A DNA stretch of 28,442 bases. Source: a virus. The stretch covers positions 1 through 28,442 of the IMG/VR virus record IMGVR_UViG_3300042509_001946; one strand, written 5' to 3'. Below, piece by piece: positions 1 to 8,003 of the stretch. A program made the position numbers and the translations under genes. The notes under the pieces are model-generated. The model saw only the letters and a program-made list of their open reading frames with translations, was not told where the DNA came from and did not search any database. Numbering within the stretch: the first letter of the stretch is position 1; the number at the start of each line of letters is the position of its first letter.

Positions 1-17
1 CAGGGCGGGTCACTCAT
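1..17 (-). CDS. Possible start of a further virion gene, cut by the window edge
   Basis: An ATG on the minus strand at position 17 opens a frame that runs off the left edge after five codons (MSDPP). It lies 20 bases beyond the stop of the preceding minus-strand gene and continues the same operon direction. No good ribosome binding site is visible and too little is present to name a product. Confidence 0.25.
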
Positions 18-36
18 CTCGAATTGTTGCGAAGCG

Positions 37-498
37 TTACGCCGCCATCAGCAGCAGGATCGCTTCGTCCTCGTCTTCCTGTTCCTGCGCAGCGCGGGCT
101 TCAGCCTCGGCGCGTTGCCGGTCGTATTGCTCGAGCGCCGCGACAATCGCGGCCTGCGTTCTCGCGAAGGCTGCATCCTGGCGCGCGATGATCTGCTGCG
201 CTGCCAGCGGCGGGATTGCCGGCCGTGGTGCAGGCGGTTGCCAATCGTCCCCGAAATCCTTGGAGACGGGCTCGGGTTGCTTCTTCTTCTTGCGCTTCTT
301 GTAATAATAGGGGTCTTCAAAGCCGCCTTGTGAGCGCGACTGAACTTCTTCAGTACCCTGACCTGACAGCGTCGCGGTGAACTCAGACGAGCCCGCAAAG
401 CTGCCAGACATGGCGTTGGGATCGGATGCAGTTTCCTGCCCGCCCATCGCCTTGAAGTAGAGCGCCTTCCAGTAGTCGGCTGAGAAGAAATTGGCCAT
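37..498 (-). CDS. Hypothetical virion-associated protein, 153 aa
   Basis: Not recognised as a named family. The start ATG overlaps the stop of the upstream repeat protein by one base, so the two are translated together. Residues about 29-50 (MSGSFAGSSEFTATLSGQGT) resemble one unit of the 20-residue repeat carried several times by that upstream protein. A lysine-rich patch (KKRKKKK) lies near residue 70, followed by a proline-rich stretch. The C-terminal half is a predicted alanine/glutamate-rich helix ending in an acidic run. Context in the packaging and structure operon suggests a minor virion protein; this is inference. Confidence 0.6.
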   Translation of the reverse strand: MANFFSADYWKALYFKAMGGQETASDPNAMSGSFAGSSEFTATLSGQGTEEVQSRSQGGFEDPYYYKKRKKKKQPEPVSKDFGDDWQPPAPRPAIPPLAAQQIIARQDAAFARTQAAIVAALEQYDRQRAEAEARAAQEQEDEDEAILLLMAA

Positions 499-1301
499 CA
501 GTCGAGGTCGTAAGTTATGGCGGTTCGATTGCCGTCCGTGTCCACGCTTGCCACGATGCGGTTTGCAGCGTCAGCCACCGCATTGCGAATGGTGATGGTC
601 GCCGTCCCGCCGCCGCTGATCTTGCCCGCCGTCGCCGCCGTCACCAGACGCAGCGCCTGCCGAAGCGTCATTCCCGTTTCGATGTCTTCCTGATCCAGCA
701 AATAGGACGAGAACCCTTGCGCCTCCAGCGTCACAGGCGGTGCGAATGAGCCCGACATGGAGCCCGTCGCGTACCGGATCGCCTCGAAGCTTGCGACACC
801 TGCAAACGCGCCCACGATGTTGCCCTTGGCAAGTACAGCGCCAGAGAAGGCGGCGACACCCGCAAACGTGCCAACCGCACCCAGCGCCGCCGTGACGTTG
901 CCCGAGAAGGCCCCGACACCGGCAAACGAACCGATGCCCGACACGACAAGCTGACCCGTGCCGGCGAAAGCTGCAACGCCCGCGAAGGTCGCTGCAAGGT
1001 TGCGGCCCGCAGCGATTGACGCCGTGAACGCTGCAAGCCCGTTGGCCGTCGAATGCGCTGAAATCCCGCCCGCCGTGCGTGGCATCATCCAGCCGCGTGC
1101 GCCATACCCGGCAGGGATAGAGGCGAGTTCGTAGGCCTCTGTTCCGTCTGCCAGTGCGAAGTTGCGCCGCGCGCCGTTGCGGCCCCAATTGGCGCGCGTG
1201 TTGACCTGCGCCGAACCTACGCCAGACGCGTGCGCTGTCGATGTACCGCCAAGCCAGCGGCCCGGCGTCTTGTTCAGGACGCTGTAGTTACCCCAGAGCA
1301 T
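498..1301 (-). CDS. Repeat-containing phage structural protein, 267 aa
   Basis: The start is set at the ATG at 1301, one base after the upstream stop codon, with GGAG about nine bases before it inside the end of the upstream gene. A longer open frame to 1367 would overlap that gene without reason. The middle (about residues 85-180) consists of roughly 20-residue imperfect repeats of the form (I/V)G-(S/T/A)FAGV-(A/G)AF-SG. The C-terminus, with TLRQALRLVTAATAGKISG and DTDGNRTAITYD, resembles a domain I know from many tailed-phage structural proteins near tail genes. The exact role is unknown; a tail or virion surface protein is most likely. Confidence 0.75.
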   Translation of the reverse strand: MLWGNYSVLNKTPGRWLGGTSTAHASGVGSAQVNTRANWGRNGARRNFALADGTEAYELASIPAGYGARGWMMPRTAGGISAHSTANGLAAFTASIAAGRNLAATFAGVAAFAGTGQLVVSGIGSFAGVGAFSGNVTAALGAVGTFAGVAAFSGAVLAKGNIVGAFAGVASFEAIRYATGSMSGSFAPPVTLEAQGFSSYLLDQEDIETGMTLRQALRLVTAATAGKISGGGTATITIRNAVADAANRIVASVDTDGNRTAITYDLD

Positions 1302-1302
1302 G

Positions 1303-2463
1303 TCAGCTCCAGCCGAAGTCGAGATGCCCGAAGAAGCTGGAGTTGTTCGGAATGGCCGAGCCCGCATAAATCATCCACGCGAGGCAGGCCCCGTCATAGA
1401 CGCGCGGCATCGAGGGAAGCTGGTTGACGAGGTCGCGCTCTGAAGCCACGCCAAGCGTCGTGATCGGCAGCGTCAGCAGCGGCTTGGCAAAGCACAGGTT
1501 GTAGACGCCAGTGGTCACGCCCGCGCTCGCAAGGATGATGTTCTGACAGGTACGGATACCTGCGTCACCGCCAGCGAGCGGAAAGAACGGCCCGAACTTG
1601 CCCGAGCCCGTGCCGCTGTAGGGAACGCCAAGCAGCGGCGAAGTTGCGTTGTTGGTCGGCAGCGCGGGCGAGGATGGCGTGGTGCGTGAGCCGGTGCCTG
1701 CGCTGTTGGTATAGGTGAGCTGGAACGTGCCCGTTCCCGCCGTGCCCGCAGTCGAGGCCACCAGAAAGGCTTGTACCCCTGCCCCATCCGAATAGCGCGG
1801 CAGGCGAACCGTCATCGTGTTCGTGCCGGAGCCTGCATCTGTGAACGCAATTGCCGTCGTCGCGACCGCGTTCGTCAGGGACGTGGCAAGGCGCGAGGTC
1901 GTCGCAGAGACGCGGATCGTCCAGTAGATCGTGCCCGCCACAAGGCCCGTGGGAAGCGCGCCCGTCGTCGTGAAGCTGACAGGGGTGAGATCGGCATAGT
2001 CCGCCACCGTCGTCATCAGCAGGCCCGAAGACGAGGAGAACGTCACCGCTTCCGTGTTCACCAGCGTCTTTGTGCCCGTTGTCGAAATCGTCGCGTTGGT
2101 CAACGTGGCGTAGCTCAGAAGGTCCACGAGCATCATGACGCACGGCACGGTCGTCGCCGCCGCCGTGAACGCGCTCGCGTTGAGCAGCACTTTGTAGTCC
2201 GTCGCGCTCGCGCCCACGTTGCCGCCATGCTGGATGCCGCCATGCGTCGCGCCGAGGTCGTATTGCGGCTTCTGAACCAGCGTGACGCCAGAGCCGAGCG
2301 CGGTATTGGCAACCGGATTGCCCGCTCCGCCCGCCAGGAATTGCCACGAGCCAGCGACAACCGTGCCTCCCGTCGCGTGGTTCTTGTTCCAGTCAGCCCG
2401 GAAGAACTTCCCCGAGTTGGAGACGTTCGTCACGAGGTTATCGAGCGAGGAAAAGCCAGCCAT
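1303..2463 (-). CDS. Putative virion surface protein with an inserted domain, 386 aa
   Basis: Paralogue of the next upstream gene (2464-3327). Shared blocks include an N-terminal part with GNPV and GG(I/L)xHG, then C(V/I)xM, LPRY..GAGVQ, TYTNS.G..(S/G)RT, GPF(F/I)PL..GD(A/S)G(I/V)R and a C-terminal AKPL/VKPL..ERD segment. It differs by about 85-90 extra residues (around 124-213) rich in Thr/Ala/Ser, containing ALPTGLVAGTIYWTIRVSA, a pattern that recurs in many phage fibre and tail proteins as a small beta-sandwich module. The ATG directly follows the upstream TAG. Function is inferred from context only: a virion surface or tail-associated protein encoded just downstream of the portal. Confidence 0.7.
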   Translation of the reverse strand: MAGFSSLDNLVTNVSNSGKFFRADWNKNHATGGTVVAGSWQFLAGGAGNPVANTALGSGVTLVQKPQYDLGATHGGIQHGGNVGASATDYKVLLNASAFTAAATTVPCVMMLVDLLSYATLTNATISTTGTKTLVNTEAVTFSSSSGLLMTTVADYADLTPVSFTTTGALPTGLVAGTIYWTIRVSATTSRLATSLTNAVATTAIAFTDAGSGTNTMTVRLPRYSDGAGVQAFLVASTAGTAGTGTFQLTYTNSAGTGSRTTPSSPALPTNNATSPLLGVPYSGTGSGKFGPFFPLAGGDAGIRTCQNIILASAGVTTGVYNLCFAKPLLTLPITTLGVASERDLVNQLPSMPRVYDGACLAWMIYAGSAIPNNSSFFGHLDFGWS

Positions 2464-3327
2464 CTAGTTCCACACCGTTTCGATTGTGCCCATGATCTGC
2501 GCACCCGACAGCGTCCCGCTCGGGTAGCAGATCAGATTTAGGTAAGCGTCGCTCTTGATCTCAGCCAACTGGACGCCGTCGAGGATCATGTCGCGCTCAA
2601 CCGGCGCCGTGATGTCGTAGATCGAGAACGATGCAAGCGGCTTGACCAGCACCAGCGTAATCAGCCCCACATCGCCCGTCAGGAATGTGCAGCTCTCGAT
2701 TGATCGCACGCCACTGTCGCCAGCCTGGAGTGGGATGAATGGCCCAGCGCAACCTAGCGTGGCCGGCGCCGTCGAGATGATCGTGCCGTTAACCGTTTGC
2801 GTGTTGCAAGTGACCGTCGCGCTTGTCCGTCCCGCAACGCCGTTCGAATTGGTATACGTGACAAAGAAGCTGACCCCGCCAATCTGCGAGGCAACCTCAA
2901 CAGCCATGATCTGCACGCCCGCCCCGGTCGGATACCGCGGCAACGCATCGCCCACAGTCATCGCCTGCGGGTCGGTCACGCTCATGTCCACGAACGGATA
3001 GTACAGCAGGTAGTCCATCAGGATGCAGGGCAGCGGGACCGCCGTGGTCGTCACAGTCATAGCCAATATGCGGCGAAGGTGTTTGGTGCTCGTCCCGCCC
3101 GGCGTTGCGCCATGAAACAGCCCGCCATCCGTCGATTGCGCCAGCGCCTTGGAGATCAGCGGAGCAGCCGCGTAGAAATTCGGAACCGGATTGCCCGGCG
3201 ACATCGAGAGATCGAACCAGATGCCCGAGCCCGTCGTCTGGGTCGGGACTTTCCGCCATCCGAACAGCGTGGCCTGTCCAGCCTCTTCGGCGTCGATCAG
3301 CTCCTTGAACGAGCGAAACGCGGTCAT
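2464..3327 (-). CDS. Putative virion surface protein, 287 aa, paralogue of its neighbour
   Basis: Beta-rich protein without signal peptide or membrane segment, sharing its whole-length pattern with the downstream 386-residue protein but lacking that protein's inserted module. Conserved landmarks are GNPVPN near residue 45, LPRYPTGAGVQ near 129-139, TYTNSNG, GPFIPLQAGDSGVR and ERDMILDG near the C-terminus. The start ATG overlaps the TGA of the 54-residue gene upstream (ATGA). Tandem duplication of a structural gene followed by domain gain or loss is the simplest reading. I do not recognise a named family. Confidence 0.7.
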   Translation of the reverse strand: MTAFRSFKELIDAEEAGQATLFGWRKVPTQTTGSGIWFDLSMSPGNPVPNFYAAAPLISKALAQSTDGGLFHGATPGGTSTKHLRRILAMTVTTTAVPLPCILMDYLLYYPFVDMSVTDPQAMTVGDALPRYPTGAGVQIMAVEVASQIGGVSFFVTYTNSNGVAGRTSATVTCNTQTVNGTIISTAPATLGCAGPFIPLQAGDSGVRSIESCTFLTGDVGLITLVLVKPLASFSIYDITAPVERDMILDGVQLAEIKSDAYLNLICYPSGTLSGAQIMGTIETVWN

Positions 3328-3488
3328 GGCGCAGGCTCAGGTTCGGGCTCGGGTGGAGGCTCAGGCGGAGGCTCGTCCTCACTCACCACGTCAGCAGGAG
3401 AGACACAGGCACAAGCCTTCCACGCTTGATTATCTTCAACCCGCGTGAGCAGCCCGCACTGGGTGCATGTGTGCCGATAGATAATCAT
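3324..3488 (-). CDS. Small zinc-ribbon-like protein with Pro/Glu tail, 54 aa
   Basis: Too short for usual length cut-offs, but supported by tight junctions: its ATG overlaps the upstream stop by one base (TGATG) and its TGA overlaps the downstream ATG (ATGA). The N-terminal half carries HTCTQCG near residues 6-12 and ACAC near 25-28, giving two cysteine pairs that could bind one metal ion. The C-terminal third is made almost only of Pro, Glu and Ala. A metal-binding knuckle plus an extended linker suggests a small adaptor or assembly factor for the virion; this is inference. Confidence 0.7.
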   Translation of the reverse strand: MIIYRHTCTQCGLLTRVEDNQAWKACACVSPADVVSEDEPPPEPPPEPEPEPAP

Positions 3489-3928
3489 CAGTCCTCAGTG
3501 CCGTCCAGGTCGCCTGCGCCAAACTGCGGCTGGATGCCTGAGCTGATCGCCAGCGAAGCCGACAACGCACCCCGATAAAGCACCTTGCCCGTGCCGCTCG
3601 ATGCCGTGCCAATCGCGAAGTATGTCGCCGTCTCGGAACCGCCCGTGCATTGCGGGAACTGCACAAGCGCAGCGTTGGTCACGGCGTTGCCCGACACCGT
3701 CCAGCCAGCGCCAGAGCGTGCGACAGCGACCCGCGCATAGCTCGTGTAAGCGCATTCGTTCGTGGTCTGGGTTCCAGCTTCGCCCGGGTCGCCCGTGTGA
3801 AGCGACACATAGAGCGAGCCCGCCGTAGCTGACGGTTGCAGGCCCGATGCGTCACCAATGAGCGCCGCTGCGGTGTTGTTGAAGATCAGCAAAAGCAGAT
3901 CGTTCTCGAAGGTATTGCCCTTGCTCAT
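3488..3928 (-). CDS. Conserved phage virion protein, 146 aa
   Basis: Carries LYVSLHTGDPGEAGTQTTNE near residues 39-58, followed by YARVAVARS, GWTVSGN, FPQCTGG and YFAIGTASSGTGKVLYRGAL. I recognise this arrangement from a widespread small phage structural family often annotated only as a phage protein or putative tail fibre protein. It has no membrane segments and is rich in beta-forming residues. Its ATG overlaps the portal stop (TAATG), so it is translated with the portal. Location directly after the portal fits a decoration or neck-proximal role, but that is inference. Confidence 0.75.
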   Translation of the reverse strand: MSKGNTFENDLLLLIFNNTAAALIGDASGLQPSATAGSLYVSLHTGDPGEAGTQTTNECAYTSYARVAVARSGAGWTVSGNAVTNAALVQFPQCTGGSETATYFAIGTASSGTGKVLYRGALSASLAISSGIQPQFGAGDLDGTED

Positions 3929-6057
3929 TATTCAATCCCTATCGGCTTTCCATCCGCACCACGGACGATTGACTTAGGCTTGCTCAGTGCAGCGGCCAGA
4001 GCTTGCAGGCCCATGCCAACAGCATCCCCGCTCTTGTCCGGCTTCTCGGTTTCCTTGGGCTTCGACGCCTCGCGTTGCGCGCGGTTGTCCTCTGCCATCG
4101 CCTGACGGTCGGCCATGCGTTCGGTCAGCGCGGAACGCTCCCGTTCCATCTCGACGTTCGCCGCCAGTTCCTGCTGCTTCAGCCCAAGCTCAGCGCGCTT
4201 GAGGTCCAGTTCAGCCAGCTTGAATTGCAATTCCTGCTGCTTGATCTGTAGTTCCTGCGCCTTGATAGCCGTCTCGCCCTGCGCCTTGACTTGCTCGGCC
4301 GTCATCCGCTCGCGCTCTAGCTCAATGTTGGATTGCGCAAGGGCGCCCTCGTTCTGCGCCTTCGCCATGTTCAGCGCGGCGGAGCTTTCCTTTGTCGCAA
4401 TCTCGGCCATCGCAGCACGTTCCTGCATCTGCGCTTGCTTCTGCGCCATCGCCTGCGCCTCGGGGCTTTGCTCGCCACCGCCCGACAACAGCTCCGTCAT
4501 CTTCTTTTTGCGCTGCGCCGGCAGAGAGGACGCCTCGATCAGCGCCAACGCGTAAGGCGGCGGGAGCGCGGCCAGTTGCGGCATGATCTGCGCCAGTTGC
4601 TCAAACTCCTCGGACTGCAACGTCACCGTGTCGGGGCCGGTCTCGAGGATGACGTCCACATCCATCTGCGCCACGGCGTTCTGCACCATCGGCTGGCCCG
4701 TCATCGGGTCCACCTGCACCTGGTTCAGCCCGATAAACTGTGTGGCCGCCTCGTCGTCCGTGATGCGCACCCACTTCGGGGCCTTCCAGAACTGTTTGAT
4801 CCTGGCCCATGTCGCCCGGTAGACGCGCAGCTTGAAGTCATTGAACCGGTCATACAGCGGCGCGAGCTCGGCAAGCCCGGCCTGCTGCTGGGCGATGATA
4901 GCGCGTCCGCTCTCGCCTTCGGTGCCTTTGCCCTGCAGCGCATTGTTCGGCCCGAGAAGGTCAATCTCAGCCTTGGCTTCCTGAAGCATGTTCAGGTTGC
5001 CGGTCGTTTCCTGCGCCGTGTCGAGAACCTCCACCGCTTGCGGGTCTACAACCTCGACCCAGCCATCAGGGCGGGCAATCTCGCGCTTGGCCTGGCCTAC
5101 ATCAGCAACCGCACCCTGTTGGGCCATGACGCGGCGTGAGTGCAGGAAGTGGACGGCCTTGGACCGGCGATGGTTGATCTCGTCCTGCGGCCCGCGCATG
5201 TCGTGGACCACGCCATACCGGGCGTTCTCGCGGTCCACGTAGGCGCTGAACGCCTCGATTGGGCAGACGGTCTTGCCCTTTTCGTCGCGGTAATACGATG
5301 GCCCGTCCATGACGAGCGTTGAGCCGACAACCACCGCGTAGTTATGCTCAGAGCCAGCCTTGTAATAGAGTTGGCAGACCTGGACGCGCCGGCGCTTGCG
5401 GTCGATCCACGTCCCGCTGGACGGCTTGTCGTCAACGCTCTGGTCAGCAACGAAGGCTTTCTCGCTGCCCGTGATGCCCGCCTCAATCTCCTTGCCCTTG
5501 TCGGGGTACAGCGCGATTGCGTCGTCTGCGTCCATCCACTTCAGGACGCCCAAATAGCGCGCATCGCTGAAATCGTGGCGGCTGCTTCTCGGGTCGAAGA
5601 TGAACTCGTCCCACGGGATCAGGTTGATGCGGATGTCCTCCGGCCCATCCATGATGACTTCGGCCGCACCAGCGCCCTCGATCATCCCGCACTCGAAAGC
5701 GCCTGAGAATATGTTGTTGAGCCGCGTCTGGTCGCTCACGAACCGCAGCGCCTGCGTTACGATGTCGGCGCTCTGCTCGTCTCGAGGCGTGCGCGGATAG
5801 GCCTTGGGATCGGTGCGCCTGTTGCGCTCGACGCCCAAAATGCTGTCCACTTTCCTCTTGATCCGATTGAAGACGATAGGCGGCTGGCCGCGCTGCTTGA
5901 GGGTCGCGATTTCCTCACGCGTCCACTGCTTGCCGTCGTAGTAGTCGCGCGCCAGGGCCGAGCGGTCGCGGGCCTCTTCCATCGTGTCGAGATACTCGCG
6001 CACCATCTTCCGGATGCGCTCGGCGCCGTCCTCGCCCGTGTCGGGCTTAGGCGACAT
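3928..6057 (-). CDS. Portal protein, P22-like, 709 aa
   Basis: Forms the dodecameric ring at the capsid vertex through which DNA is packaged and ejected. The N-terminal part (YYDGKQW, RGQPPIVFNRIKRKVDSILGV, then RNRRTDPKAYP) is typical of P22-type portals, and the length is close to the 725 residues of P22 gp1. The last ~180 residues form a long Gln/Glu/Lys/Ala-rich coiled coil with clear heptads (KQQELQF, KLAELDL, KRAELGL, KQQELAA), like the barrel helix of P22. The start is set at 6057, two bases after the terminase stop; the open frame reaching 6174 would run far into the terminase gene. Confidence 0.93.
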   Translation of the reverse strand: MSPKPDTGEDGAERIRKMVREYLDTMEEARDRSALARDYYDGKQWTREEIATLKQRGQPPIVFNRIKRKVDSILGVERNRRTDPKAYPRTPRDEQSADIVTQALRFVSDQTRLNNIFSGAFECGMIEGAGAAEVIMDGPEDIRINLIPWDEFIFDPRSSRHDFSDARYLGVLKWMDADDAIALYPDKGKEIEAGITGSEKAFVADQSVDDKPSSGTWIDRKRRRVQVCQLYYKAGSEHNYAVVVGSTLVMDGPSYYRDEKGKTVCPIEAFSAYVDRENARYGVVHDMRGPQDEINHRRSKAVHFLHSRRVMAQQGAVADVGQAKREIARPDGWVEVVDPQAVEVLDTAQETTGNLNMLQEAKAEIDLLGPNNALQGKGTEGESGRAIIAQQQAGLAELAPLYDRFNDFKLRVYRATWARIKQFWKAPKWVRITDDEAATQFIGLNQVQVDPMTGQPMVQNAVAQMDVDVILETGPDTVTLQSEEFEQLAQIMPQLAALPPPYALALIEASSLPAQRKKKMTELLSGGGEQSPEAQAMAQKQAQMQERAAMAEIATKESSAALNMAKAQNEGALAQSNIELERERMTAEQVKAQGETAIKAQELQIKQQELQFKLAELDLKRAELGLKQQELAANVEMERERSALTERMADRQAMAEDNRAQREASKPKETEKPDKSGDAVGMGLQALAAALSKPKSIVRGADGKPIGIE

Positions 6058-6059
6058 GC

Positions 6060-7466
6060 TTACAATACTCGCCAATTGTCCGCCTTTGGTGGGGGCCTGT
6101 AGTCGCGTGGTCGTCCCGGTCCTGCGTCTGGTCGCGGTGCAATCCACGGCCGCGACATGCAGGCATAACGCCATTCATCCGCAGCGTGGTCTTCTGCGTC
6201 CGTGTTCACGTCTTCCGGCCTGGTCGTGTCGTGAGGCAGGGACGGGATCGTCCGAATTGAGTCCTTGCAGGTCGAGAACGTGTAGATCATCGGCCGGCCG
6301 CCATGCCCGACCAGCCGTTGGCGCATCTCGTCCCAGCCGCCCATCATGCCATTGCGGCCGACACGCTTGTTATCGGCATACTTGAACGCCACGCCGTTGC
6401 GTCTCAGCACCTCGGCGCGGCTCGGGCCGCCATCCTCGGCAAAGATGGCCGGATCAGCGACACAGCCGACGTATCGCTTGCCCTTGGATCGCTCGAGGAT
6501 GCCAGCGGCCACCTGCTCAATGGTGAGCTTCAGCCCCTTGTTCGGTCCGCTGGCGCCGTACCATTCGTTGAACCTGACCAACGCACCGCGCGGGATGACA
6601 CCCTCGGGCCTGTGCAGGTCGTCGCTCGCTACAGCCCAGAAGCCGCAACTGAACGGGCTGGCGCTGCCCCAGTCGAAGGACCGGAAGCAATGCCACTCGG
6701 CCGGCACCTCGAAAGGGCTGACAACGTGTTGCGGTCCCCAGCAATCGAAGAACGCGCCTTCAATGGCGTTCCAATCGCCATCCAGCCAGGCGCGAACCAG
6801 TTCCTTGGATCCGACCAGATACAGGCGGTTGACGTAGTCCGGATCCTTGCTCAGCAGCGCCCGGTTCTGCGTCACCCGGCTTGGGATGTAGCAGCGTGTA
6901 TGTTCCGCCCCGTTTGGCAGCTTGTCCCTGAATATCCGCATTCCCTGCGGACACTCGTCGATGTGAAACCTTGGCCTGATCCATGAAGCGCCAGCGCCGC
7001 CCGGGTTGGCAGTCAGCAACATCTGCACGTTAGCGCCCCTCAGAGCGCCCCAGAGGCGGTCGATGGGGTCGGGCGTCGGATAGTTGCCCGCTTCCTCGAT
7101 CACCGCGTCTGTGAGGTTCTGGCCCTGATACTTGGCCGCGTCGTCTATGCTTTCGAGCGGGCGAAACCTGAGCCTACCCCCATCGGGGAAGCTCCACTGG
7201 CTTTGCACCTTGTTGAACCGCGCGCCGAGCGGCCCGTAAACGGCCTGGCTGCGCTCGATCAAGTCGTCTGCCTGCGGCATCTCTTGCCGGAAAATCACGC
7301 CGTTATAGTTGGCGCCCATGATCTTCTGGCGCAGGCCGATCCGGCCAACAATGCCGTCAGTCTTGCCGCCGCCGCGCGCCCCGCCGAACAGGATTTCCCG
7401 CGCAGGGCATTTAATGAGCGCGTGCTGTGGACCCGGCTGCGGCGCCCAGAGCGTTCGCGTCTCCAA
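6060..7466 (-). CDS. terL: Terminase large subunit, 468 aa
   Basis: Packaging motor ATPase and headful nuclease. Walker A is GGARGGGKT (residues 28-36); Walker B with the catalytic acid is DAVIEEAG (120-127). The nuclease half has acidic residues in SFDWGS (D265), VADPA (D338) and the DAEDHAADEW segment (423-432), fitting an RNase H-like fold. The best start is a TTG at 7466 preceded by GGGAGCGAG, overlapping the end of the small subunit gene by 56 bases; no ATG or GTG gives a complete N-terminus. The protein ends in a Pro/Arg-rich tail that may contact the portal, which is encoded next. Confidence 0.95.
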   Translation of the reverse strand: METRTLWAPQPGPQHALIKCPAREILFGGARGGGKTDGIVGRIGLRQKIMGANYNGVIFRQEMPQADDLIERSQAVYGPLGARFNKVQSQWSFPDGGRLRFRPLESIDDAAKYQGQNLTDAVIEEAGNYPTPDPIDRLWGALRGANVQMLLTANPGGAGASWIRPRFHIDECPQGMRIFRDKLPNGAEHTRCYIPSRVTQNRALLSKDPDYVNRLYLVGSKELVRAWLDGDWNAIEGAFFDCWGPQHVVSPFEVPAEWHCFRSFDWGSASPFSCGFWAVASDDLHRPEGVIPRGALVRFNEWYGASGPNKGLKLTIEQVAAGILERSKGKRYVGCVADPAIFAEDGGPSRAEVLRRNGVAFKYADNKRVGRNGMMGGWDEMRQRLVGHGGRPMIYTFSTCKDSIRTIPSLPHDTTRPEDVNTDAEDHAADEWRYACMSRPWIAPRPDAGPGRPRDYRPPPKADNWRVL

Positions 7467-7872
7467 ACTCTCGCTCCCATTCCTCGGCCGGCAAGGGATC
7501 TGCGGACAGGTTGTAATTGACGTTTTCAGCCTGCACGCGGCTCATATCGACAATGCGGCCCGTGAGCTTGGCGATGTCCATGAGCGCCTGGCGCGCGTTG
7601 GTTCTGTCGTCTGCGCCTATCGAGGCTTTCCAGACGTTCAGCAGCTCGGTCGCGAGGAAGTCCGTTGTAATTTCGAACTTGGCAGCGATAGGAGCGCGCA
7701 GTTCTGCAATTCGTTCGCATATGCTAGCGTTTGTTAGCAGCCTGCTGGCATTGGCTCTTGCGGTCGCGTCGTTTGAGACTTTGTAGCCAGCTTCTACGTA
7801 AGCCTCGTTTCCGTTCCTGCCTTCTACGATCAGCTGGCAGAAGCGCTCTTGCTGTTCGTTGAGCTTGGTCAC
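7411..7872 (-). CDS. terS: Terminase small subunit, 153 aa
   Basis: Recognises phage DNA for packaging and loads the large subunit. The N-terminal part (LNEQQERFCQLIVEG, then NEAYVEAGY, ARANASRLLTN) matches the Terminase_2 family helix-turn-helix. A central helical oligomerisation region and a short flexible tail follow, and the length is normal. The start is taken as the GTG at 7872, which overlaps the TGA of the 44-residue gene upstream (GTGA); the ATG at 7917 would overlap that small gene by about 50 bases. The 3' end overlaps terL. Confidence 0.9.
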   Translation of the reverse strand: MTKLNEQQERFCQLIVEGRNGNEAYVEAGYKVSNDATARANASRLLTNASICERIAELRAPIAAKFEITTDFLATELLNVWKASIGADDRTNARQALMDIAKLTGRIVDMSRVQAENVNYNLSADPLPAEEWEREFGDANALGAAAGSTARAH

Positions 7873-8003
7873 GACGTGCCCTTTGGCTTGGGAACGGCGC
7901 GCATGACTTGGCCCCATCTGCGCTTAGCCTGCGAGATGACAAGGCTGCGGCTAATGCGTGTCCATTTGCCGGATCGCGAGATGGTGACGCGCTCAAAGAT
8001 CAC
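7869..8003 (-). CDS. Small basic protein of unknown function, 44 aa
   Basis: Fills an otherwise unexplained gap between the adaptor-like gene and terS. It begins with GTG in a GTGA overlap with the upstream stop and ends in a GTGA overlap with terS, which strongly supports translation. The product is Arg/Lys-rich with an aromatic core (GKWTRISRS, KRRWGQVMR) and no cysteine pair or membrane segment. I do not recognise a family. A nucleic-acid-binding or packaging accessory role is conceivable from charge and position only. Confidence 0.65.
   Translation of the reverse strand: MIFERVTISRSGKWTRISRSLVISQAKRRWGQVMRAVPKPKGTS

Noticed and set aside
1771-2541. 256-codon plus-strand frame opposite the virion paralogue
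   Set aside because: Arg-rich antisense shadow without ribosome binding site; crosses the boundary between two well-supported genes.
4333-5139. Long open frame on the plus strand (268 codons) opposite the portal gene
   Set aside because: Arg/His/Leu-rich composition typical of an antisense frame in GC-rich DNA; the portal on the other strand has clear family features.
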